Source: Pseudoalteromonas luteoviolacea DSM 6061
GTDB taxonomy: Bacteria; Pseudomonadota; Gammaproteobacteria; Enterobacterales; Alteromonadaceae
Reading direction: 5' to 3'
Length of the DNA stretch: 64,000 nt
NCBI RefSeq assembly: GCF_001625655.1
Contig: NZ_AUYB01000079.1
Coordinates: 1 to 64,000, forward strand
This document shows positions 55,016 to 63,820 of the stretch, piece after piece (position 1 is the stretch's first letter; the number at the start of each line of letters is the position of its first letter). The translations under genes and the position numbers were made by a program. The notes below the pieces were generated by a model, which searched no databases, was not told the origin of the DNA, and saw only the letters and a program-made list of their open reading frames with translations.

Positions 55016-55227
55016 TGACAGAATTAGAAAACAGGGTGACTGAACTTGAAGCCAAAGTTGCATTTCAAGAAGACACCATAGAGACGCTCAATGATGAGCT
55101 CAAAGTCCATCAGTCTCGCCTAGCGACAATGCAACATCAAATAAAGCTGTTGGCGCAAAAAATTAGCGAAGGGAAAGACAGCAACATGATGCCCATTGAG
55201 CAGGAGCCACCTCCACCGCATTATTAA
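55015..55227 (+). CDS. slyX: SlyX family coiled-coil protein
   Basis: A 70-residue protein that is almost entirely a coiled coil (MTELENRVTELEAKVAFQED) ending in the proline-rich QEPPPPHY that marks SlyX. The role is unknown in spite of the name. It starts with an ATG that shares one base with the stop of the WD40 gene; a longer frame in the same phase inside that gene is a shadow. Confidence 0.93.
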   Translation: MTELENRVTELEAKVAFQEDTIETLNDELKVHQSRLATMQHQIKLLAQKISEGKDSNMMPIEQEPPPPHY

Positions 55228-55239
55228 TCAGTATGCCTG

Positions 55240-55257
55240 GATGCGCTTTTGCGCATC
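55240..55257. terminator. Hairpin between convergent slyX and yheV
   Basis: GATGCGC-TTTT-GCGCATC, 7-bp GC-rich stem in the 39-base gap between two convergent genes. It lacks a T tract; it may still pause polymerase in both directions. Confidence 0.45.
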
Positions 55258-55266
55258 ACAACTCAG

Positions 55267-55467
55267 CTACTGTGGCTTAAATACACCAATAACCTGTTCA
55301 AATTGACGGGTTGAAGCCTGTACCGCCTCTTCAGGTTGTGTCATTGAGTGGCCACACGATACACACTCAACTTTTTCCACATCGTGCTCTTTGTACAACA
55401 TCATGACATCCATTTTGTTGCATGCTGGGCACGACGCGCCCGCGATAAAACGCTTTTTCGTTCTCAC
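55267..55467 (-). CDS. yheV: YheV family zinc-ribbon protein
   Basis: A 66-residue protein with two CxxC knuckles (CPACNK at 13-18 and CVSCGH at 35-40) that should bind one zinc, and the family start MRTKKRFIAGASCPAC. The function is unknown. In E. coli it lies beside kefB and yheS; here it is divergent from yheS by 123 bases. Confidence 0.93.
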   Translation of the reverse strand: MRTKKRFIAGASCPACNKMDVMMLYKEHDVEKVECVSCGHSMTQPEEAVQASTRQFEQVIGVFKPQ

Positions 55468-55590
55468 AATACTACCCCGCCTTCTCTGTGAAAGGGTTAT
55501 TTTATATTAGTTCATCGCGCTTTGATACGCTTGTCGTCGACTATTAGATCCATGTTATCATGCGGGCAGAAGATTTAAGCTGAGCATATT

Positions 55591-57513
55591 ATGATCCAAC
55601 TTTCTGATATTGAATTGTTACGTGGTGGCAAAACGCTACTAAAAAATGCCAATGCAACCTTATTCGCCCAACATAAAGTAGGCTTAGTTGGCGCTAATGG
55701 TTGTGGTAAGTCCTCTTTGTTTGCCCTACTAAAGTCACAGTTGCATGCTGATGCCGGTGATTTTCAAATCCCGAAAGATTGGTCGATTGCCTCTGTAAAG
55801 CAAGAAACTCCGGCCCTATCCATTTCTGCTCTTGAATATGTTCTGCAAGGCCATGAACAATATTACAAGCTGCGTGATGCATTGCGCGTAGCAGAAGCTA
55901 AAGGAGATGGTGAGTCACAAGCTAAAATCCACCAGCAACTAGAGCTAGTGGGCGGATATGGCATTGAGGCCAAAGCGGGTGAGCTACTGCATGGATTAGG
56001 CTTCAGCAACGAACAACTCGACTTTGCTGTTAGTGAATTTTCTGGTGGTTGGCGTATGCGTCTCAACTTGGCACAAGCTCTCATCAGAGATGCGGATCTC
56101 CTGTTGCTGGATGAACCGACGAACCACTTGGATCTGGACGCTGTCTACTGGCTAGAGCGATTTTTGAAAGCATATCAAGGCACACTGGTGTTGATCTCTC
56201 ACGACAGAGAGTTTTTGGATGCCGTGATCGATCAAATATGGCATATTGATCAACAGTGTATCAATGTCTACAAAGGCCACTACTCACAATTCGAGCGTCA
56301 AAAAGCAGAACGTATGGCGCAGCAGCAAGCAATGTATGAAAAACAGCAAGAAACCATTGCTCATTTAGAAAAGTTCATCACCCGCTTCAAGGCCAAAGCA
56401 AGTAAAGCTAAACAGGCACAAAGCCGTGTGAAAGCCCTAGAAAGAATGGAGAAGCTCGCACCTGCTCACGCCGATTCTCCTTTTAGCTTTGAGTTTGAAA
56501 ACCCCGAAAATATCCCGAATCCGCTCATGACCTTAGATCAAGCTCAAGCAGGATATGGTGATATCACGATTCTACACCAAATCAAATTAAACCTAGTCCC
56601 AGGCAGCAGAATTGCCCTTTTAGGTAGAAACGGTGCAGGTAAATCGACCCTAATCAAACTGCTTGCGGGTGATATAAAACCGCAAGCAGGTGAAGTATTT
56701 CAGCACCAAGGCTTAAAAGTCGGCTACTTTGCTCAACATCAATTAGAGTCACTAGATCTAAATGCAAGTGCTGTCACGCACTTACAGCGTTTAGACCCAC
56801 AAGCAACAGAACAATCTCTGAGAGATTTTCTCGGCGGGTTTGCGTTCCATGGTGACAAAGCATTAGAGCCAGTAGCCCCATTTTCGGGTGGTGAAAAAGC
56901 ACGCCTGGTGCTTGCCATGTTGGTATACCAACAGCCCAACTTACTGTTACTGGATGAGCCAACTAACCACTTAGATCTAGAGATGCGCCATGCTTTGGTC
57001 ATGGCCTTGCAAGGTTTTGAAGGCGCAATGGTGACCGTATCGCACGACCGCCATATGCTGAAAAATACCGCCGATGAGTATTATCTGGTTGATAACGGTA
57101 CGGTGAGTGCATTTGGCTATGACTTGGATGAGTACTACCAATGGCTTCTAAATGCGAATAAAGAAGCGAAACAAAAACCAGGTGTCGAAGAAAAAGCCCA
57201 CTCCAGTGTCAATCGCAAAGAACAAAAGCGCTTAGAAGCAGAGTTTAGAAAGTCTGTGCAACCGCTCAAGAAATCCATAGAAAAATTGGAGAAATCACTG
57301 GATAAACTCACCAGTGCGCTCTCTGAAGTAGAGGTCCAACTTGGCGATAACTCACTGTATGAGGCTGAAAATAAAGCCAAACTGACCGAGTTATTGGCTC
57401 AGCAGGCGAAACTAACACCAGAGCTAAACGACACCGAAGAAGCTTTACTCTTGGCACTCGAAGAGTTAGAAGAGAAAGAAAGTCAATTCGCAGAAAATGG
57501 CACTGTATGCTAA
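55591..57513 (+). CDS. yheS: ABC-F ATPase YheS
   Basis: A 640-residue cytosolic protein with two ABC ATPase domains and no membrane segment, typical of ribosome-associated ABC-F factors. The first domain has Walker A GANGCGKSS, signature FSGGWRMRL and Walker B LLLLDEPTNHLD. The second has GRNGAGKST, FSGGEKARL and LLLLDEPTNHLDLEM. The interdomain linker (about 250-305) is the helical P-site signature region. A charged coiled-coil tail follows (about 540-635). It fits E. coli YheS (637) in length and context and probably rescues stalled ribosomes. Confidence 0.95.
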   Translation: MIQLSDIELLRGGKTLLKNANATLFAQHKVGLVGANGCGKSSLFALLKSQLHADAGDFQIPKDWSIASVKQETPALSISALEYVLQGHEQYYKLRDALRVAEAKGDGESQAKIHQQLELVGGYGIEAKAGELLHGLGFSNEQLDFAVSEFSGGWRMRLNLAQALIRDADLLLLDEPTNHLDLDAVYWLERFLKAYQGTLVLISHDREFLDAVIDQIWHIDQQCINVYKGHYSQFERQKAERMAQQQAMYEKQQETIAHLEKFITRFKAKASKAKQAQSRVKALERMEKLAPAHADSPFSFEFENPENIPNPLMTLDQAQAGYGDITILHQIKLNLVPGSRIALLGRNGAGKSTLIKLLAGDIKPQAGEVFQHQGLKVGYFAQHQLESLDLNASAVTHLQRLDPQATEQSLRDFLGGFAFHGDKALEPVAPFSGGEKARLVLAMLVYQQPNLLLLDEPTNHLDLEMRHALVMALQGFEGAMVTVSHDRHMLKNTADEYYLVDNGTVSAFGYDLDEYYQWLLNANKEAKQKPGVEEKAHSSVNRKEQKRLEAEFRKSVQPLKKSIEKLEKSLDKLTSALSEVEVQLGDNSLYEAENKAKLTELLAQQAKLTPELNDTEEALLLALEELEEKESQFAENGTVC

Positions 57514-57953
57514 AGCACGATCAGTTCTGGCATTACGCATGCCAACTATATAGCAATAAGCAAATGGAGGAAGTGCTTTTGCACTTCCAAAATGCACATA
57601 ATAAAAACGTCAATTTATGTCTGCTATTGGACTACTTGACTGAATTAGATAAGCAACTGTCTCAAGCAGATGTTGAGGCGCTGATCTTATGTGCAGCAAA
57701 ACTAGATCAACAACTTTTATCACCATATCGCTTACTTCGCCGCACACTTAAAGATGAGCACCACGCGTATCCTAATTATGCATCTGCCCGTTCAAGCTTA
57801 TTAAAAGCAGAATTGGAGCTGGAAAAGCTTCAGCAGCATAGCCTGATTGAACTAGTAAACACCTGCTTGCCTTCCCACAACACCGGCGCAAATAATCTTG
57901 CACTATACTTGCCAGAGTCTCTGGTACATCAGTTTATGCGCGCCAAATCATGA
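57507..57953 (+). CDS. TIGR02444 family protein
   Basis: A 148-residue helical protein starting MLKHDQFWHYACQLYSNKQM, with NVNLCLLLDYL, the pattern of the TIGR02444 family of unknown function found beside yheS/yheT in marine gammaproteobacteria. It overlaps the yheS stop by 7 bases, which indicates co-translation. The stop codon overlaps an FNR-like half-site (57950-57963). Confidence 0.85.
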   Translation: MLKHDQFWHYACQLYSNKQMEEVLLHFQNAHNKNVNLCLLLDYLTELDKQLSQADVEALILCAAKLDQQLLSPYRLLRRTLKDEHHAYPNYASARSSLLKAELELEKLQQHSLIELVNTCLPSHNTGANNLALYLPESLVHQFMRAKS

Positions 57954-57963
57954 TCAAGATCAA
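57950..57963. promoter_or_regulatory. Second FNR/CRP-type dyad
   Basis: ATGATCAAGATCAA, one mismatch from the FNR consensus TTGAT-N4-ATCAA. It overlaps the stop of the TIGR02444 gene, 50 bases upstream of the better placed site. It could be a cooperative or repressing site, or chance. Confidence 0.4.
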
Positions 57964-57999
57964 GCGTAAAGGCGAGTCAATATCGGCTAATTTATAAAC

Positions 58000-58041
58000 T
58001 TGATCTCGATCATAACGATCCTTCCACCGCTCCTCTACTAT
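58000..58041 (+). promoter_or_regulatory. FNR-type class II promoter of the small membrane protein
   Basis: TTGAT-CTCG-ATCAT (58000-58013; consensus TTGAT-N4-ATCAA) is centred at 58006.5. The -10 TACTAT at 58036-58041 predicts a start at 58048, which puts the site at -41.5, the exact position of class II FNR activation. No separate -35 is needed in such promoters. The regulator (FNR/EtrA, or CRP with a relaxed site) is inferred. Confidence 0.65.
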
Positions 58042-58072
58042 TAATTCATCGACAAATTGAGGAGACACAGCC

Positions 58073-58213
58073 ATGAACGTATTCTTTAGAGATTTCTTTA
58101 CCGACCCCGTGTTGTTTTTATCTTTTGGCATACTTGGGATCGTGATAGCGCTGTGCATCTACTATGTTTATTACTTTGTGAAAAAAGTGAACGAAGCTGA
58201 AATTCCAGAATAA
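58073..58213 (+). CDS. Small membrane protein, DUF3149-like
   Basis: A 46-residue protein, MNVFFRDFFTDPVLFLSFGI at the start and KKVNEAEIPE at the end, with a single transmembrane helix (about 13-36) and a basic-acidic cytosolic tail. The pattern fits the DUF3149 family of short single-span proteins. GGAG lies 9 bases before the ATG. The FNR-type promoter directly upstream suggests expression at low oxygen, so a role beside a respiratory complex is possible but unproven. Confidence 0.75.
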   Translation: MNVFFRDFFTDPVLFLSFGILGIVIALCIYYVYYFVKKVNEAEIPE

Positions 58214-58282
58214 GCATTTGTAGTTCGAAAATAATTGTTAAAGCAAATTTAGTTCCCGTTTCAAGAATTAAGCACGACGCAC

Positions 58283-58320
58283 AAAGCACCTTATCAGCCT
58301 AGCTGGTCGGGTGCTTTTTA
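58283..58320 (+). terminator. Intrinsic terminator after the small membrane protein
   Basis: AAAGCACC ... GGTGCTTT stem with a nested CAGC-CTA-GCTG hairpin, followed by T-rich TTTATTTA. It isolates the small-protein transcript from yheT. Confidence 0.75.
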
Positions 58321-58417
58321 TTTACGTCTGACTATTTCGTACCGCTATTTATCTTTTTCTGTGCAGCTTTGATACACTGGCACGGTTACAGTGTTAGCAA
58401 GAGAACTTTTCTGATTT

Positions 58418-59398
58418 ATGTCGCAGCAGCTAGATCTTACTTTTAAACCTGCTTGGTGGATGCGCAATCGTCACGCCCAAACCATTTTACCAAGAGCATT
58501 TAGGCCTAGACTTAAAGCCAACGTCCATTATGAACACCTTCAAACGCCAGATGATGACTTTCTTGAATTGGCCTGGGCAAAAAATGGAAACAAACAAGCA
58601 CCTCTCGTGGTTGTTTTGCATGGTTTAGAAGGCAATATAAATAGCTTTTACGCAAAGGGCATGCTACGCGCGCTTGCAAACACTGGTTTAGACGCTGTAT
58701 TGATGCACTTTCGCAATTGCTCACGAGAAGTCAACAAACAACCGCGCGCTTATCACAGCGGCGAAACCCAAGATCTCGGTTACCTAATTAGCACATTGAA
58801 AAAGCGCTATGTGGACCGAGCCATTTTTGCTGTTGGCTTTTCTTTGGGCGGAAATGTACTGGCAAAATATCTAGGTGAACGAGGTCAAAATAGCGGTCTA
58901 CAGGGTGCTGCGGTTATTTCTGCACCTTATCACTTATCCTCTTCTTGCCAAGTGATCCGCAAAAGTTGCTTTAAACTCTATCAGAAGTACCTGCTTGATC
59001 GAATGAAGCATTCCTTTTCTCGTAAGCTTAATCAAATAAACGGACAAATCCAATTGGATGCGAAACAACTGGCCAATATAAACGACCTTTGGCAATTCGA
59101 CGACCAAGTCACAGCCCCGTTACATGGCTTCAAAGGCGCGGAAGACTACTATGCTCAAGCCAGTTCGCAACCATATTTAAGCCTTATAGAAACTCCCACT
59201 TTGCTGATCCATGCAGAAGATGACCCCATGCTGTCTAAGCAAGCCGTGCCAATTTCAGCTCAGATCAGCGAACATGTGCAGCTGGCAGTCTCCCAACGAG
59301 GCGGGCATGTAGGCTTTATCTCTGGTGCAAACCCATTTAAACCCATCTACTGGCTTGAGCAAGTCGTTCCTGCCTATATTCATTCTCTTATTAAATAG
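58418..59398 (+). CDS. yheT: Alpha/beta hydrolase YheT family
   Basis: A 326-residue alpha/beta hydrolase starting [20 protein letters not shown], as in the YheT/ABHD1-3 family. Oxyanion region [18 protein letters not shown]; nucleophile Ser in [17 protein letters not shown] (GxSxGG), acid Asp in [11 protein letters not shown], and His in QRGGHVGFI. The natural substrate is unknown, probably an ester. It overlaps the yheU region by one base. Confidence 0.92.
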   Translation: MSQQLDLTFKPAWWMRNRHAQTILPRAFRPRLKANVHYEHLQTPDDDFLELAWAKNGNKQAPLVVVLHGLEGNINSFYAKGMLRALANTGLDAVLMHFRNCSREVNKQPRAYHSGETQDLGYLISTLKKRYVDRAIFAVGFSLGGNVLAKYLGERGQNSGLQGAAVISAPYHLSSSCQVIRKSCFKLYQKYLLDRMKHSFSRKLNQINGQIQLDAKQLANINDLWQFDDQVTAPLHGFKGAEDYYAQASSQPYLSLIETPTLLIHAEDDPMLSKQAVPISAQISEHVQLAVSQRGGHVGFISGANPFKPIYWLEQVVPAYIHSLIK

Positions 59399-59406
59399 TG
59401 ACGATT

Positions 59407-59661
59407 ATGCTAATCCCATACCAACAAATTGACCCAACCACCCTCATGAGCCTTATTGAGCACTATGTACTACGCGAAGGCACAGACTATGGGGACAGCG
59501 AAGTGAGCACTGAACAAAAAGTCGCTCAGGTTAAATCTCAACTGCAAAGTGGTGAGGCTTTGATTGTGTTTTCTGAATTTCATGAGTCTGTCAATATTGT
59601 CAGTAAAGCCCAGTTTCATGCGATGCAGAGTGAAGACTATCAATCCGAGCCTATTTATTAA
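59407..59661 (+). CDS. yheU: YheU family protein
   Basis: An 84-residue protein beginning [20 protein letters not shown], with VLREGTDYG and [20 protein letters not shown] that match E. coli YheU closely. No function is known. The ATG at 59407 matches the family start; a GTG at 59398 overlapping the yheT stop is a less likely start. The yheS-yheT-yheU order is conserved. Confidence 0.93.
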   Translation: MLIPYQQIDPTTLMSLIEHYVLREGTDYGDSEVSTEQKVAQVKSQLQSGEALIVFSEFHESVNIVSKAQFHAMQSEDYQSEPIY

Positions 59662-59746
59662 TCCAATGGAGAATGGCGCTTTTGGGATTGAGCCTTTTTG
59701 ATTAGTTGTTACAATCAAAATTCACAATCATAATAAAGGCGCAAAA

Positions 59747-60931
59747 ATGAAGTTAAGCTCAGCTCTGTGTGTTCTCGCATTAGCGGTTTCCTCTGTTCAT
59801 GCCAAAGAATACACTGCATCGGAACGTGCCATTCGTTTGGCTCAAGAAAACCTCCTTATCGATACCCATATTGACGTTCCTTACCGCATCAATGAAAAAT
59901 GGGATGATGTTTCAAAAGCGACCAAAGGCGGTGACTTTGACTACCCTCGCGCGATGAAAGGCGGGCTGAATGCGCCGTTTATGTCGATTTATATTCCCGC
60001 GAATTTAGAGTTTGAAGGCAAGGGCGAAAGCTATCAACTTGCGAATCAACTTATTGATGGTATGGAAGCGTTGGCACAGCGCGCTCCGCATAAATTTGCC
60101 ATGGCCTATAGTACCCAAGATATTGAAGCTCAATTTGATAAAGGCTTAATGTCTATTGCCATGGGCATGGAAAATGGCTCACCAATAGAGGGGGATCTAG
60201 GTAATCTAAAACACTTTTTTGACCGCGGTGTACGCTATATCACACTCGCCCACTCTCAAAGTAATCATATCTCAGACTCTTCATACGATGTGCGTAGAAA
60301 ATGGAAAGGGTTGAGTCCCTTTGGTAAGCAACTTGTCGTGGAAATGAATAAAATCGGCATGCTTATCGACGTTTCACACATTTCTGATGCCGCTTTCTAT
60401 CAAGTGATGGAAATATCAAAAGTGCCAGTCATTGCTTCGCATTCATCTCTGAGAAAGTATACGCCTGGATTTGAGCGCAATATGGACGATGACATGCTGT
60501 TGGCATTGAAAAAGAATGGCGGTGTTATACAAATTAACTTTGGCTCAAGTTTTGTCACCAATTCATCTCGCAGCTGGTACGACAAACGCAGTGCAGAAGA
60601 GAAGGAAGCCACCAGCCGTGGAGCGAATAAAACGGATTTTCGCGCCGCTTATATCGCTAGAAACCCCTTTCCTTTCGCGACACTGGAACAAGTCTTGGAT
60701 CACATAGATCACGTCGTAAAGTTAATTGGAATAGAGCACGTTGGAATTGGCTCGGACTATGATGGCGTAGGTGATTCACTACCAACTGGCTTAAAAGATG
60801 TTTCTACCTACCCTAACCTCGTGCAAGGTCTACTAGATAGAGGTTATAGTGAGAAAGACATTAAACTTATTTTGGGTGGCAATACCTTAAGAGTGTGGAA
60901 ACATGCTGAAGCCTATGCGGCAAAGTTCTAA
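59747..60931 (+). CDS. Exported M19 (membrane) dipeptidase
   Basis: A 394-residue zinc peptidase with a signal peptide (to about residue 19, ending VHA). Metal ligands expected for M19: HxD in LLIDTHIDVPY, Glu in MGMENGSP, His in VIASHSSLRK; the C-terminal EHVGIGSDYDGVG is family-typical. It cleaves dipeptides, including D-amino-acid and beta-lactam-like ones, in the periplasm. It has its own leader and ends in a weak hairpin. Confidence 0.92.
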   Translation: MKLSSALCVLALAVSSVHAKEYTASERAIRLAQENLLIDTHIDVPYRINEKWDDVSKATKGGDFDYPRAMKGGLNAPFMSIYIPANLEFEGKGESYQLANQLIDGMEALAQRAPHKFAMAYSTQDIEAQFDKGLMSIAMGMENGSPIEGDLGNLKHFFDRGVRYITLAHSQSNHISDSSYDVRRKWKGLSPFGKQLVVEMNKIGMLIDVSHISDAAFYQVMEISKVPVIASHSSLRKYTPGFERNMDDDMLLALKKNGGVIQINFGSSFVTNSSRSWYDKRSAEEKEATSRGANKTDFRAAYIARNPFPFATLEQVLDHIDHVVKLIGIEHVGIGSDYDGVGDSLPTGLKDVSTYPNLVQGLLDRGYSEKDIKLILGGNTLRVWKHAEAYAAKF

Positions 60932-60939
60932 CTTGTCTT

Positions 60940-60959
60940 GGGTAAGCACATGCTTGCCC
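60940..60959 (+). terminator. Probable terminator after the dipeptidase
   Basis: GGGTAAGCA-ca-TGCTTGCCC (9-bp stem with one G-T pair) followed by ATACTTTTG. The remaining AT-rich stretch 60960-61164 holds no gene I can see. Confidence 0.45.
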
Positions 60960-61164
60960 ATACTTTTGATCACCAGTAGCTACAAATGATATAACCATTT
61001 TCTTAGCTAATAAATTTCATATTAAAGAATAAGCATTCGGTAGCTTAACTGAGGCTACTACAAAAGCAAAAATACAACATTTAAAGATAAAATATGCAAT
61101 TAAATAAGACAAAGAAAAAACACTAGGATAAAAATAAGAAATGATTAATGAGTGATACAGGAAT

Positions 61165-61241
<77 letters not shown>

Positions 61242-61285
61242 CCTGTATCGTTAAGTTGGTTTTACTTCTTTCTTAACTAAGAAGT

Positions 61286-61362
<77 letters not shown>

Positions 61363-61406
61363 CCTGTATTGTTAAGTTTGTTTTACTTCTTTCTCAACTA
61401 AGAAGT

Positions 61407-61483
<77 letters not shown>

Positions 61484-61549
61484 CCTGTATACATCTTACG
61501 ATGCGACTTTAAGAAAGACCTTTTCAAGCTCTTCCGTAAAGAGGTCGCT

Positions 61550-61577
61550 ATAATATCTAAATTTATTTTTATTGCAA
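61550..61577 (-). promoter_or_regulatory. Promoter of the initiator tRNA array
   Basis: Minus strand: TTGCAA (61577-61572), 16-bp spacer, TATTAT (61555-61550), then AGCGACC as discriminator. The start would be near 61544, giving a short leader before copy 1. The remaining region to cysQ (61578-61731) has no gene; it presumably holds sequence downstream of cysQ. Confidence 0.65.
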
Positions 61578-61731
61578 GGATTTGACGAAAAATAATTTTT
61601 TAAGCGTTTAAAAAACATTCAAACGGGTAAATTCTGGCGCCAACGCCTCATTTTATTGCGTTTACCCAGCGCTATTAGGTGCCCTTACTCACCACTAAGG
61701 GACTAAAAAGCACCATGCTTAGCTATCTCAA

Positions 61732-62523
61732 TTACCTTTGATGTGGACTGATTAACTTTTGAAACTGCCAGTCTGGATGCCCCATAACAATGAAGTCGGG
61801 ATTTTCAGTAGACTCTCGTTGATTATACGTAAGCGGATTGAACTCAGCATCAGTGATACACCCCCCCGCCTCTTCTACAATGACTTGTGAAGCTCCCGTA
61901 TCCCATTCTCCGGTAGGTCCGACTCGCAAAAAACAGTCAGCTTTACCTTCTGCGATAATACAAGCCTTCAATGAACACGAACCCAGCGCTATGGTATCGA
62001 ATTGGCTATTAAGATACTGGCTTACCGCTTCTATTTTTTGTCTACGGCTCACTGCAAGCGTCAAGGTATCTGGTGGCGCGACGAAAATTTGCTGGTCTTG
62101 GCCTTGTTCGCGTTTAAAAGCCCCACCTTCTTTAGTGGCAAAGTATGTGATCCCTTTTGCTGGCCAGTGGATCACTCCCAGTACAGGTTGATGATTTTCA
62201 ATCAGTGCAATGTTCACCGCGAAGTCACCACTTTCTAAAATAAACTCACCAGTGCCATCCATAGGATCAAGCAACCAATAGCGCTGCCAACTTTGTCGTT
62301 GCTCAAGAGGTGGGATTGGAGTCTCTTCGGACATGATAGGGATATCTGGCGCAAGCGCTGTAAGACCTGTTAACAACACTTCATTAGCTGCAAGATCTGC
62401 CGCCGTTACGGGTGTGTGATCTGACTTTTCTTGTTGCCCAATGTCGTCTTGCTGGTAGATAGCCATGATGGCTTTACCTGCAAGTTGTGCCAATTCAATA
62501 CAAGGCTCTAAGTAGGTTTGCAA
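61732..62523 (-). CDS. cysQ: 3'(2'),5'-bisphosphate nucleotidase CysQ
   Basis: A 263-residue Mg-dependent phosphatase that hydrolyses PAP, a by-product of sulfate assimilation. Inositol-monophosphatase fold signatures: DHTPVTAADLAANEVL, metal-binding SEET in IMSEETPIPP, LLDPMDGTGEFI (DPxDGT), and the C-terminal GEWDTGASQVIVEEAGG. It starts 1 base after nudE ends, so the two nucleotide-clearing enzymes form an operon. Confidence 0.94.
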   Translation of the reverse strand: MQTYLEPCIELAQLAGKAIMAIYQQDDIGQQEKSDHTPVTAADLAANEVLLTGLTALAPDIPIMSEETPIPPLEQRQSWQRYWLLDPMDGTGEFILESGDFAVNIALIENHQPVLGVIHWPAKGITYFATKEGGAFKREQGQDQQIFVAPPDTLTLAVSRRQKIEAVSQYLNSQFDTIALGSCSLKACIIAEGKADCFLRVGPTGEWDTGASQVIVEEAGGCITDAEFNPLTYNQRESTENPDFIVMGHPDWQFQKLISPHQR

Positions 62524-62524
62524 C

Positions 62525-63088
62525 TTAAACCTCCTTTAATAAAAACTGCTGTAACAATAATAGCGCAGCCACACTTCGCGCTTCAGTAAAATCAGGTTGT
62601 TCAAGTAATGTTTGCCACTCTTCAAGTGGCCATTTGACCACCACTAGTGGCTCAGGTTCATCACCCTCTAAACACTCAGGATATAAATCTTTCGCTACTA
62701 GAATATGCATATGTGCATTGAAATAACTGGGAGCCAAAGAAACCGTCTTTAAGTCGGTGAAAAAGTTTGCACCAAAGCCTACTTCTTCTTTTAATTCTCG
62801 ATTGCCCGCTTCAATAGGTGTTTCACCAGGGTCTATTAGCCCCTTTGGAAAACCTAATTGGTAATCATGTGTGCCTGCACAGTACTCTCTCACTAATAGT
62901 AGTTCATTTTCAGCAGTTATAGGCACAATCATCACAGCGCCTCGCTTGCCCCCTTTAACCCGCTCATATTGCCTTTGCTCTCCATTAGAGAATTGCAAAT
63001 CAAGGGCCTCTACAGTAAACAGCTTACTCTTGGCAACTACTTCTGACGATAATATTTCCGGCGGACATGGATGCTTTTTCTGTGACAT
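62525..63088 (-). CDS. nudE: ADP compounds hydrolase NudE (Nudix)
   Basis: A 187-residue Nudix hydrolase (E. coli NudE 186) that hydrolyses ADP-ribose, NADH and Ap3A. The Nudix box runs from GFPKGLIDPGETP to RELKEEVGF with the catalytic Glu residues. It lies directly upstream of cysQ on the minus strand and is divergent from yrfG. Confidence 0.93.
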   Translation of the reverse strand: MSQKKHPCPPEILSSEVVAKSKLFTVEALDLQFSNGEQRQYERVKGGKRGAVMIVPITAENELLLVREYCAGTHDYQLGFPKGLIDPGETPIEAGNRELKEEVGFGANFFTDLKTVSLAPSYFNAHMHILVAKDLYPECLEGDEPEPLVVVKWPLEEWQTLLEQPDFTEARSVAALLLLQQFLLKEV

Positions 63089-63148
63089 AAACTTTTATTT
63101 GCTATGATGGTGATAACCTAATCATAAAGCCTTTGAAGTTAAAAGCCT

Positions 63149-63820
63149 ATGCTAAATTGGTCAAATATCGACACCGTTCTACTTGATATGGACGGCACCT
63201 TACTAGATCTTTATTTTGATAATCATTTTTGGTTAGAGATCATCCCTAAAGCACACGCGGTGAAACAAGGGATAAGCTTGGAACAAGCCCGCGCAGATAT
63301 TCTGGCGAGATATGATGCAGTGATGGGGCAAATCGAATGGTATTGCTTAGATTACTGGCAAGCGCAATTACAGCTACCTATTATGGATCTAAAAAGAGAG
63401 ATCCAAGATTTAATTTCTGTGCGAGAGGATGTACCTGAATTTTTGCAAGCTCTTAAAGCAGCTGGTAAAGAACTAATTTTGCTCACAAATGCCCATCCTG
63501 ATAGCCTGAGCTTAAAAATAGAGCGCACACAACTCAGTGGCACACAGTTTGACGGCTATTTAGACAAAGTCATCTCAACCCACCAATATGGCGTTAGTAA
63601 AGAAAGCCAAAGTCTTTGGCAGCAAGTGCAAGCAGATTTAAAGTTTGATAAAGCGCGAACTTTGTTTGTAGACGACAGCCTGAGTGTGCTTGCAGCAGCA
63701 AAACAATATGGCATTGGCCATTTGTTGGCAATTGAGAACCCAGATAGCCAACAAGCTCCAAGAGAGATCACTGACTATCTCGCAATTAGTGATTACCGCA
63801 CACTATTGCCTATTATTTAA
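63149..63820 (+). CDS. yrfG: GMP/IMP nucleotidase YrfG (HAD family)
   Basis: A 223-residue HAD phosphatase: motif I LLDMDGTLLD (nucleophile and acid Asp), motif II Thr in ILLTNAHPD, Lys in YGVSKESQ, and motif IV FVDDSLSVL. It matches E. coli YrfG, which removes phosphate from GMP and IMP, and sits beside nudE as in E. coli. Its stop codon overlaps the stop of the convergent partial gene. Confidence 0.93.
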   Translation: MLNWSNIDTVLLDMDGTLLDLYFDNHFWLEIIPKAHAVKQGISLEQARADILARYDAVMGQIEWYCLDYWQAQLQLPIMDLKREIQDLISVREDVPEFLQALKAAGKELILLTNAHPDSLSLKIERTQLSGTQFDGYLDKVISTHQYGVSKESQSLWQQVQADLKFDKARTLFVDDSLSVLAAAKQYGIGHLLAIENPDSQQAPREITDYLAISDYRTLLPII

